A stretch of 7,274 bases of DNA, taken from positions 1 through 7,274 of the forward strand of contig CAZFMX010000113.1 of assembly GCA_964520425.1 (NCBI GenBank). Direction: 5' to 3'. The stretch comes from JAFGFY01 sp964520425. Its GTDB lineage: Bacteria > Desulfobacterota > DSM-4660 > Desulfatiglandales > HGW-15. A program made the translations under genes and the position numbers. Positions 1 through 5,239 of this stretch are shown one piece after another (position 1 is the stretch's first letter; the number at the start of each line of letters is the position of its first letter). Under the pieces are notes generated by a model that saw only the letters and a list, made by a program, of their open reading frames with translations, was not told the origin of the DNA and ran no database searches.

Positions 1-66
1 CCCCTTCGAGGGGGCTGCTTGAGGCTTTCCGCTATGCGGAAAGAGTACTCACTTCTTTGTGCTTGA
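1..66 (+). other. Possible C-terminal tail of an upstream gene
   Basis: Frame 1 is open from the window edge to a TGA at 64-66 and would encode about 21 residues, including RLSAMRKEY. It may be the end of a gene that starts outside the window, or chance, since the same bases form hairpins (a short CCCCT/AGGGG one at the edge and a stronger one at 25-43). I do not recognise a family from so few residues. Confidence 0.15.
25..43. other. Perfect 8-bp hairpin, possible terminator or element end
   Basis: CTTTCCGC at 25-32 pairs perfectly with GCGGAAAG at 36-43 across a 3-base loop, followed by the palindrome GAGTACTC (43-50) and a moderately T-rich run (51-59). It lies just upstream of the MipA-family gene. 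It could be a Rho-independent terminator for a gene outside the window, although the T run is not clean, or a palindromic repeat of the REP kind. The sequence alone does not separate these. Confidence 0.4.
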
Positions 67-107
67 GTAATACTTTCGACGATAACCCTATTAAAAGAAC
101 AAATCCT

Positions 108-995
108 ATGACTCGAAAGAAATTGAGAACAGTATTATACTGGTCGCTACTTTTCGGTGCCCTTCTATTGCCTGCCACCGGACACACTTCCGGCGACAAT
201 GCTTCCTTCACCGAAACCGATGAACGTCTACCTCTATGGGAGTTTGGTATAGCGGGCGTGGCGGCAAGGCTGCCCCACTATATTGGATCGGATGAATATA
301 AGAATTACCTCTATCCTCTCCCCTATGTTATCTATCGCGGCAAAATCCTGCGAGCGGACCGCGAAGGCGTTCGGGGTATCTTCTACAAAGGAGAGAAGTT
401 TGAAATCAGCCTCTCCTTGTGGGGCAATCCACCTGTCTCGGATGAAAACGAAGCCCGCCAGGGAATGCCCGAACTGGATGCCGTCGGTGAAATCGGACCG
501 GCGCTTCGATACTACTTTTATCGCCATGGATGGGAAGACCACTTGTATCTACAGGCGGCCTGGCGAACAGCATTTTCCTTCGAATTTAATAACGGACTCG
601 ACATTGATATGGATTATCAGGGATGGCACAGTAGTCTCGATTTAAGCTACCATAAAAAGACACTGATCGGAGATCGGAAACTAAGCATATATGTCAAAGG
701 GGGGCTTCACTTTGCCGACAACAGATACAACAACTACTTCTATGGTGTGCCAGCACAATACGCTGCTTCCCATAGAGAGCCCTATGAGGCCGATAGTGGC
801 TATGCCGGCTTCTCATTTTCCAGCAGCCTTTTTCGAAAAATGACCTCCAGACTCTCCATTGGCTGCTATGTACGTTGGAACAATCTCAACGGGGCCGCAT
901 TTGAAGATAGCGCTTTGGTGAGAGAAAAAAACAATTATGCCGTTGGTGCCTTAATGGTATGGAAACTGGTCGAGTCTTCAAAGCCGGCACCATGA
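108..995 (+). CDS. MipA/OmpV family outer-membrane protein
   Basis: Predicted 295-residue outer-membrane beta-barrel of the MipA/OmpV family. These proteins are named for MltA-interacting protein and Vibrio OmpV; the role here is not defined. The N-terminus from ATG 108 is a typical Sec signal peptide: basic MTRKKLR, then a hydrophobic stretch ending around LLPATGHTSG. The open frame extends upstream to a TTG at 57, but that would bury the signal peptide behind 17 polar residues, so ATG 108 is preferred even though no clear Shine-Dalgarno sequence precedes it. Family hallmarks visible in the mature part are YIGSDEY, PLPYVIYRG and the block EARQGMPELD followed by EIGPAL. Alternating hydrophobic/aromatic strands run to a C-terminal strand near GALMVWKLVES. 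Length is normal for the family, around 250-300 residues. It is monocistronic here: nothing clearly coding follows within 250 bp. Family assignment is firm; function is open. Confidence 0.88.
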   Translation: MTRKKLRTVLYWSLLFGALLLPATGHTSGDNASFTETDERLPLWEFGIAGVAARLPHYIGSDEYKNYLYPLPYVIYRGKILRADREGVRGIFYKGEKFEISLSLWGNPPVSDENEARQGMPELDAVGEIGPALRYYFYRHGWEDHLYLQAAWRTAFSFEFNNGLDIDMDYQGWHSSLDLSYHKKTLIGDRKLSIYVKGGLHFADNRYNNYFYGVPAQYAASHREPYEADSGYAGFSFSSSLFRKMTSRLSIGCYVRWNNLNGAAFEDSALVREKNNYAVGALMVWKLVESSKPAP

Positions 996-1055
996 TTAGC
1001 GCAGGATACATGGGCCAGACTACCATATCGACTCGATATTCCTCATTTCAGTGGT

Positions 1056-1148
1056 TTGGATACTTTAACAAAACAAATAGAGGGATCGACCCTGAGGTTT
1101 ATCGAGGATGTTGAGAATTTTTTGTCTAGGAAACAAATGGGGGAATAA
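1056..1148 (+). other. Short open frame, possible gene remnant
   Basis: The frame is open from just after the MipA stop (996) to TAA 1146-1148. Its last 30 codons from TTG 1056 look protein-like, with amphipathic helices such as TLTKQIEG and FIEDVENFLSRKQ. There is no Shine-Dalgarno sequence and no ATG. It may be the tail of a decayed small gene, for example an antitoxin-like helical protein, or chance. The rest of 996-1247 shows nothing I can name. Confidence 0.18.
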
Positions 1149-1247
1149 GCCAAGTAATTGGATTATCATACATAACTACGAGGCAGAAACCGTTCTTTTT
1201 CCTCAGAACGACTATTTTGGGATAAAAAATCTATCCTTGAAATCAAT

Positions 1248-1673
1248 ATGGAGCCAGGGGTGAAAGGATTTCGAGGTGAAGAAACGCCGATAGAATACGA
1301 GTATGATCAAAGATTGAATATACTTCACGTTCATCCATTTGGGAACATATCCAATATGGATATTACCAACTACTTTAAGGATGTTGCAGTTGATGATCAA
1401 ATCTCAAATGGTTTTAACGAGGTTGTTTATTTTGAGAGAGTTGAAGAATTCATATTCTCATCAGATCAGGTTGGGAATATGGCAATGGCCTTCAATGAGT
1501 TTTGAGAGAAGAAGGGGGTCAGTTCTACCGTGTTCATAGGAATATCAGACATGCATTACGGAATCGGCCGAATGTTTCAGGCCTTCATAGATTTCCATTG
1601 TCCAGGGTATGGTGTTCATGTCGTACGCAATGAAGAGGAAGCCCGAAAGGCGATCAAGGAGAGAGATGAATGA
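1248..1673 (+). pseudogene. SpoIIAA/STAS-like protein broken by in-frame TGA
   Basis: From ATG 1248 the frame runs 85 codons to TGA 1503-1505, then continues in the same frame for 55 more sense codons to TGA 1671-1673. Both halves are protein-like and make one domain: strands YEYDQRLNILHVHPFG, helix MDITNYFKDV, strand NEVVYFERV, helix GNMAMAFNEF-stop-EKKG, strand STVFIGIS, helix GIGRMFQAFIDF, strand YGVHVVRN, helix EEARKAIKERD. This strand/helix order matches the three intact genes downstream and SpoIIAA-like (STAS/SEC14) proteins, although sequence identity to them is low. The stop falls inside the second helix, where CGA (Arg) to TGA is a one-base change. No good Shine-Dalgarno sequence precedes ATG 1248; GTG 1260, behind GGAGCCAGGGG, or a start mutated near ATA 1290 are alternatives. 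TGA is used as an ordinary stop by the MipA gene, two of the array genes and fumC, so recoding is less likely than decay. A sequencing error cannot be excluded. Confidence 0.6.
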
Positions 1674-1887
1674 CAAATTACTCAATAGGGAAGGGGCCAG
1701 GGCTGAGCGCAGGACTCAACCTGGAGTTCTAGCGGTTCGGAGACAATATCGGATTGATTTTTCGGAAGGTCAATGATAATCTATTTGGTTGAAAAGGAGC
1801 AATACAGCAAAATATTAGATTACTGATCATCGAAACGATGAAAGCATTCTAGGAATATTGGAAGACCACCTTGAATTCCTCCGGCCA
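1674..1887 (+). other. Gene-poor stretch with fragmentary frames
   Basis: No intact gene is visible. It contains a hairpin at 1711-1730 (AGGACTC/GAGTTCT, 7 bp with one G.T pair, 6-base loop, no T run). A 17-codon frame starts at ATG 1773 (MIIYLVEKEQYSKILDY) and a second, offset frame at 1819-1911 contains ILEDHLEFLRPLTREAA. These look like pieces of one gene separated by a frameshift. A good ribosome-binding sequence AAAAGGAG (1792-1799) has no start codon within range. The overall impression is of decayed coding DNA, but no family is recognisable. Confidence 0.3.
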
Positions 1888-1915
1888 TTGACTCGGGAAG
1901 CAGCAAAGGTATAAA
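1888..1915 (+). promoter_or_regulatory. Sigma70-type promoter candidate for the paralog array
   Basis: TTGACT (1888-1893, 5 of 6 consensus) and TATAAA (1910-1915, 5 of 6) are separated by 16 bases, one below the optimum. Transcription would start near 1922, giving a leader of about 117 bases before the first array gene at 2039. It is the best -35/-10 pair I find in the gap before the array. Confidence 0.45.
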
Positions 1916-1944
1916 ATGAAGACTATACGAAATCCGTCATTTAT

Positions 1945-1990
1945 ATCGATCTCGATCCTGATCATTCGTTGCATGAATTGATGAATCGAT
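1945..1990 (+). other. Imperfect inverted repeat in the array leader
   Basis: ATCGAT at 1945-1950 and 1985-1990 flank a second pairing, ATCATTC (1961-1967) with GAAT-T-GAT (1975-1982, one bulge). In RNA this would place a weak stem-loop between the candidate promoter and the first array gene. It is AT-rich and has unpaired interior bases. No riboswitch family is recognised. Confidence 0.25.
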
Positions 1991-2038
1991 GACTTGCACG
2001 AAATGGGCTATGTCTCTTTTAACGGAAAGGAGGTATAT

Positions 2039-2425
2039 ATGTACAGAATCGAGAAGACGGACTATGGTTACAGACTTGAGTTTGAAGGGTTTATCCGGGC
2101 TGATGAAATGAGAGAATGGTATGAAGAATGCGAGAAAATTCTTGAAAATGCGCCAAAAGGCTTCCATGTAATGGTAAATATGAGAAAAATGAAGACACTA
2201 CCGCCGGATTCAAAAAAGCTTTTTCAAGAAGGTCAAAGATATTTTATGTCTAAAGGTGGAATAAGATCAGCAGTCATAGCCAGTGATACTATTACAAAAG
2301 AGCAACTGAGAAATGTCGGTATGAGATCAGGAATTACCGAATTTGAAAAATATATTGATGGCTCGCAACCAGATTGGGAGCAAAAGGCTCTGGGCTGGCT
2401 TATAGACAGAATTCACCCTGAGTGA
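2039..2425 (+). CDS. SpoIIAA/STAS-like small protein, array copy 1
   Basis: A 128-residue soluble protein with no signal peptide or membrane segment. Predicted order: a beta-hairpin (YRIEKTDYGYRLEFEGFI, residues 2-19), helix 21-38, strand FHVMVNMR (42-49), helix after LPPDSKK (54-71), strand RSAVIAS (76-82), helix TKEQLRNVGMRSG, strand KYIDGS, helix PDWEQKALGWLIDRI. This suggests the SpoIIAA-like STAS/SEC14 fold, as in small cytosolic proteins usually annotated hypothetical. No SpoIIAA-type phosphorylatable serine motif can be assigned. Start: the open frame reaches a TTG at 1994, but the very strong AAAGGAGG (2026-2033) five bases before ATG 2039 decides the start and gives the same length as both paralogs. 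By hand count it is about 81% identical to copy 2. It is the first gene behind the promoter candidate at 1888. Function unknown; a regulatory or ligand-binding role is inference from fold only. Confidence 0.82.
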   Translation: MYRIEKTDYGYRLEFEGFIRADEMREWYEECEKILENAPKGFHVMVNMRKMKTLPPDSKKLFQEGQRYFMSKGGIRSAVIASDTITKEQLRNVGMRSGITEFEKYIDGSQPDWEQKALGWLIDRIHPE

Positions 2426-2444
2426 AGAGACCGATTCTGAATTT

Positions 2445-2495
2445 CGGCAACCTTATTCTTTTTTTGCGCCACTTGCTCGGTTGAGAGAAAGGAGG
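2445..2495 (+). repeat. Array leader repeat, copy A
   Basis: Intergenic unit from TCGGCAACC through a T-rich run, a CCACTTGCT block and the ribosome-binding sequence AAAGGAGG. It closely resembles 2906-2959 and, more loosely, about 3475-3526. The whole spacer between copies 1 and 2 is 75 bp and also shares AGACCGA just after the upstream stop codon. This shows that gene plus leader was duplicated as one unit. The CCGA/TCGG pairing followed by T residues is too weak to call a terminator, so co-transcription is likely. Confidence 0.6.
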
Positions 2496-2500
2496 TGTAT

Positions 2501-2887
2501 ATGTACAAAATCGAGAAAACAGACTATGGTTTCAGACTCGAGTTTGAAGGATTTATCCAGGCTGATGAAATGAAAGAATGGTATGAAGAATGCAAGAAAA
2601 TTCTTGAGAATGCGCCAAAACACTTTCATATTATGGCAAATATGAGAAAAATGAAGACATTGCCACCAGACGCGAAGAAGATTTTAGAAGAAGGTCAAAG
2701 GTACTTTGTGTCAAAAGGCGGAATAAGATCAGCAGTCATAGCCAGTGATGTCATTACAAAAGAGCAGCAGAGAAATATTGGTGTGAGATCTGGAGTCGCA
2801 GAATTTGAGCGATATATTGATGGCTCGCAACCAGATTGGGAAAAAAAAGCTTTGGATTGGCTTATAAATAGAATTCCGCCCGAGTGA
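2501..2887 (+). CDS. SpoIIAA/STAS-like small protein, array copy 2
   Basis: 128 residues, the same length and predicted fold as copy 1 (about 24 differences by hand count, mostly conservative). Conserved blocks are FEGFI.ADEM, NMRKMKTLPPD, EGQRYF, GGIRSAVIASD, ITKEQ.RN and YIDGSQPDWE. Start: AAAGGAGG ends at 2495, five bases before ATG 2501; a GTG at 2495 overlaps the ribosome-binding site and is rejected. The gene lies 75 bp after copy 1 and 77 bp before copy 3 with no convincing terminator between them, so one operon is likely. It keeps the tryptophan at residue 112 (PDWE) that copy 3 has lost. Cytosolic; function unknown. Confidence 0.82.
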   Translation: MYKIEKTDYGFRLEFEGFIQADEMKEWYEECKKILENAPKHFHIMANMRKMKTLPPDAKKILEEGQRYFVSKGGIRSAVIASDVITKEQQRNIGVRSGVAEFERYIDGSQPDWEKKALDWLINRIPPE

Positions 2888-2905
2888 AAAGACTGACTCG
2901 GGGTT

Positions 2906-2959
2906 TCCGCAACCCTGTTTTGTGAATCCGCATCACTTGTTGAGTCGATGAAAAGGAGG
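2906..2959 (+). repeat. Array leader repeat, copy B
   Basis: Second copy of the intergenic unit: TCCGCAACCC, GTTTTG, CATCACTTGTT, then AAAAGGAGG five bases before ATG 2965. Compared with copy A the T-rich centre has diverged, while the CAACC and CACTTG blocks and the ribosome-binding end are kept. The spacer also begins with AGACTGA, matching AGACCGA in the other two copies. Confidence 0.6.
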
Positions 2960-2964
2960 TATAT

Positions 2965-3351
2965 ATGTACAGAATCGAGAAGACGGAGTATGGCTTTAAA
3001 CTTGTATTTGAGGGATTTATCCAGGCTGATGAAATGAGGCAATGGTATGAAGAAACCAAGAAGGCTCTTGAAGATGTGACAGAAGAATACAAAGTTTTGG
3101 TGGATATGAGAAAAATGAAGACATTACCGCCTGATGCGAAGAAGATTCTAGAAGAAGGTCAAAGGTATCATGTAGAAAAAGGCGGAATCGGATCAGCAGT
3201 CCTTGTCAGCAATGTCATTACAAAAGAGCAACAGAGAAACCTCGGTATGAAATCTGGAGTTGGGCCAAGGGAAGTGTATATTGATGGCTCGGATCCCGAT
3301 TGTGAAGAAAAAGCTCTGAATTGGCTTTTACATGGCATCTCCCCTGAGTAA
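2965..3351 (+). CDS. SpoIIAA/STAS-like small protein, array copy 3
   Basis: 128 residues and the most diverged array member, about 69% identical to copy 2 by hand count. The core MRKMKTLPPDAKKILEEGQ is unchanged. Differences cluster at residues 34-47 (end of helix 1 and the next strand) and 100-104, and W112 is replaced by Cys (PDCEE). The second cluster lies in the same predicted turn region before YIDGS, which may mark a changed binding surface. Start ATG 2965 follows AAAAGGAGG with five bases between. Its first bases from the ribosome-binding site through codon 7 are identical to copy 1 (36 bases), although the protein as a whole is closer to copy 2. Stop is TAA rather than TGA. Cytosolic, function unknown. 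Confidence 0.82.
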   Translation: MYRIEKTEYGFKLVFEGFIQADEMRQWYEETKKALEDVTEEYKVLVDMRKMKTLPPDAKKILEEGQRYHVEKGGIGSAVLVSNVITKEQQRNLGMKSGVGPREVYIDGSDPDCEEKALNWLLHGISPE

Positions 3352-3692
3352 AAAGACCGACTATAAGAATGGACAGTCCTCGGCTATGAACTCCCTTCGG
3401 ATATGCCCTCGGCCATAATCTCGGGTCGAACGGAACTCAGGATCGAAGATGGGCTGAATGACGAATGCATTCTCTCGCAACCTAGTTTTGTCTTTTTTGG
3501 CCGCTTGTTCCGCTGATAAAAAGGAGCTGGAGCCTTTTCCTACTCATCCGTCCATTTGGTAAGGCGACACACAGGAGCTTGATTAAGATCATAACACCTT
3601 GATGCGTCCAACGGGATTGCACACCTGATCGGAATTGAGTGACATGGGATGCATTACCGGTTTGTGAACCAGAATAGGTTTATGAAGAAAGG
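3352..3692 (+). other. Intergenic region between the array and fumC
   Basis: 341 bp without an intact gene. It opens with AAAGACCGA, the same post-stop sequence as in the array spacers. About 110 bp of unrelated sequence follows, containing short imperfect repeats (CCTCGGCTATG, CCTCGGCCAT), then the orphan leader at 3475-3526. The remainder up to fumC shows no protein-like frame. I found no -35/-10 pair for fumC good enough to call. Confidence 0.4.
3475..3526 (+). repeat. Orphan array leader repeat, copy C (no gene behind it)
   Basis: TCGCAACCTAG, TTTTG, a T run, CCGCTTGTT, TGATAAAAAGGAG: the same order of blocks as the leaders before copies 2 and 3, including the ribosome-binding end. No ATG, GTG or TTG sits at a usable distance downstream, and no array-like protein follows before fumC at 3693. 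It is best read as the leader of a lost fourth gene copy, or as a leader duplicated alone. Confidence 0.5.
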
Positions 3693-5081
3693 ATGAATGT
3701 GACATATCGAGAAGAGCAGGACAGTATGGGTGTGGTGAGGGTGCCGGAAGAGGCCTATTACGGCGCTCAGACCGAGAGGGCTAGGGTAAATTTTCAAATT
3801 AGCGATCTGAGATTCCCCCGGGGTTTTTATAAGGCCCTGGGTCTGATCAAGAAACATTCGGCTAGGGTGAATCTAGATCTCGGCCTTCTTGAGCATGATT
3901 TGGCTGATGCCGTGATCCAAGTCTGTGAGGAAGTCATCAGCGGGAGGTTTGACGACCAGTTTGTCGTGGATGTCTTTCAGACCGGTTCGGGGACATCAAC
4001 GAATATGAATGCGAATGAAGTCATTGCAGGTCGTGCAAACGAGAGGCTGACCGGAAAGAGGGGAGGGAAGACCCCAGTCCATCCCAACGATCATGTCAAC
4101 AAGGGCCAATCCAGCAATGATGTCATCCCATCAGCAATCCATATCTCCACATTGATCGAACTCAGAGAAGATCTTCTGCCGGCCATGAAAACCCTTCAAA
4201 CGGCCCTGGGTGAAAAAGCACAGGAATTCAAAGAGGTGAGGAAGATCGCGAGGACCCATCTTCAGGATGCCGTACCCATCAGCCTGGGGCAGATATTCAG
4301 TGGTTACGCAAGGCAGGTAGAGATGAATATTAGTCGAGTTACAGGATTGGAGAGCAACCTGGGAGAACTTGCACTGGGCGGGACAGCAGTTGGTACCGGT
4401 GTAAACACCCATCCTGAATTCGCTAAAAAGGTCATAAAGGGCATTGCCGAAGAAACCGGATATCCTTTTCGAGAGGCGGAAAATCATTTTGAAGCCCAGG
4501 CTGCTAGGGACACAGCGGTGGAAGCCAGCGGGGCCCTAAAGACCTATGCCGTGAGTCTCATCAAGATCGTCAATGACATCCGCTTTTTGTCTTCCGGACC
4601 CCGATGCGGGTTGGGGGAGATCATGATTCCGGATATGCAGCCGGGCTCATCTATCATGCCCGGTAAAGTCAATCCTGTCATTCCCGAGGCGGTGATCCAG
4701 GTGGCGGGTCAAGTGATAGGAAATGATGCGGCGATTTCATTCGGAGGCCAGGCAGGGAACTTTGAACTCAATGTGATGTTGCCGTTGATCGCCTACAACC
4801 TGTTACAGTCCGTCCAGATCCTCTCTTCCTGTTCCACGCATCTTGCCGAGAAGTGCGTCACAGGTATTTTAGCCGATCATGACCAATGCACGGCCACCCT
4901 AGAAAGGAGTCTCTCTCTGGCCACGGCTTTCGTGCCGGAGGTGGGTTATGACCGATCTGCCGCCCTGGCAAAGGAGGCATATCAGACAGGGAAAACGGTC
5001 AGGGAGGTGGCCAAAGAGAAGAAGATTCTTCCTCATAACAAGATAGACGAGATCCTGAATAGGATGATCAACGGGAAGTGA
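3693..5081 (+). CDS. fumC: Fumarate hydratase class II
   Basis: 462-residue cytosolic homotetrameric enzyme of the aspartase/fumarase superfamily, predicted to interconvert fumarate and L-malate. Motifs sit one residue beyond the E. coli FumC positions: GSGT ending at T101, HPNDHVN (130-136), SSND (140-143), THLQD with T188-H189, and the mobile loop GSSIMPGKVNP (318-328) with catalytic S319 and substrate-binding K325 and N327. The C-terminal domain (LATAF...VGYDRSAALAKEAY) is complete. QTGSGT and SSND favour fumarase over aspartase (usually QGGAGT and STND), but the segment after the loop, NPVIPEAV and QVIGND, is aspartase-like where E. coli FumC has NPTQCEAL. Aspartate ammonia-lyase is therefore the main alternative. 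Start: ATG 3693 is used here, but AAAGGA (3688-3693) lies directly on it; GTG 3699, five bases behind that sequence, would give MTYREEQDSMG, a typical fumarase N-terminus, and may be the true start. Convergent with etfBA. Confidence 0.9.
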   Translation: MNVTYREEQDSMGVVRVPEEAYYGAQTERARVNFQISDLRFPRGFYKALGLIKKHSARVNLDLGLLEHDLADAVIQVCEEVISGRFDDQFVVDVFQTGSGTSTNMNANEVIAGRANERLTGKRGGKTPVHPNDHVNKGQSSNDVIPSAIHISTLIELREDLLPAMKTLQTALGEKAQEFKEVRKIARTHLQDAVPISLGQIFSGYARQVEMNISRVTGLESNLGELALGGTAVGTGVNTHPEFAKKVIKGIAEETGYPFREAENHFEAQAARDTAVEASGALKTYAVSLIKIVNDIRFLSSGPRCGLGEIMIPDMQPGSSIMPGKVNPVIPEAVIQVAGQVIGNDAAISFGGQAGNFELNVMLPLIAYNLLQSVQILSSCSTHLAEKCVTGILADHDQCTATLERSLSLATAFVPEVGYDRSAALAKEAYQTGKTVREVAKEKKILPHNKIDEILNRMINGK

Positions 5082-5091
5082 TCTCGATTGT

Positions 5092-5124
5092 CTCCAGCAG
5101 TTTGTATGCTTCCCATATCTGGAG
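5092..5124 (+). other. Hairpin after fumC
   Basis: CTCCAG (5092-5097) pairs with CTGGAG (5119-5124), with an inner TATG/CATA pairing. It lies 10 bp after the fumC stop and has no T run, so it is at best a weak or Rho-assisted 3' structure. Confidence 0.25.
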
Positions 5125-5215
5125 TGAACCAGCCCAAGACAGAAGACTGAACCCGGATTTTCAAAACTCCTTCTAATAAGCGTTCCTGTTCATCCTAAAT
5201 CCATTTTGGGGATAG

Positions 5216-5239
5216 GCCCGTTTCGTGTTGGAAACGGGC
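5216..5239 (-). terminator. Perfect 9-bp stem at the etfA 3' end
   Basis: GCCCGTTTC (5216-5224) pairs perfectly with GAAACGGGC (5231-5239) over a 6-base loop. On the minus strand the stem begins at the last base of the etfA TAG stop codon. It sits between convergent fumC and etfA and could serve both strands. Neither side has a real T run, so it is an incomplete Rho-independent terminator or a 3'-end stabilising stem. Confidence 0.5.

Noticed and set aside
234..645. Open frames overlapping the MipA-family gene in other frames
   Set aside because: The MipA/OmpV motifs are all in the main frame; the overlapping frames have no recognisable domain.
1503..1560. Selenocysteine insertion at TGA 1503
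   Set aside because: Only weak pairings (for example AGAA/TTCT with a long loop) lie at the right distance, and TGA ends several other genes here. Kept only as a check, not as a call.
2426..2470. Rho-independent terminator between copies 1 and 2
   Set aside because: Only a 4-bp CCGA/TCGG stem precedes the T-rich run, and the same region in the next spacer has no stem, so it is not a conserved terminator.
2695..3092. Minus-strand open frames opposite array copies 2 and 3
   Set aside because: They lie antisense to strongly supported genes, repeat the same antisense pattern of the paralogs and show no ribosome-binding sites or family features.
2039..3526. CRISPR array or phase-variable repeat
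   Set aside because: Repeats are whole genes with leaders at about 463-bp periodicity, not short repeats with unique spacers, and no homopolymer or invertible segment is evident.
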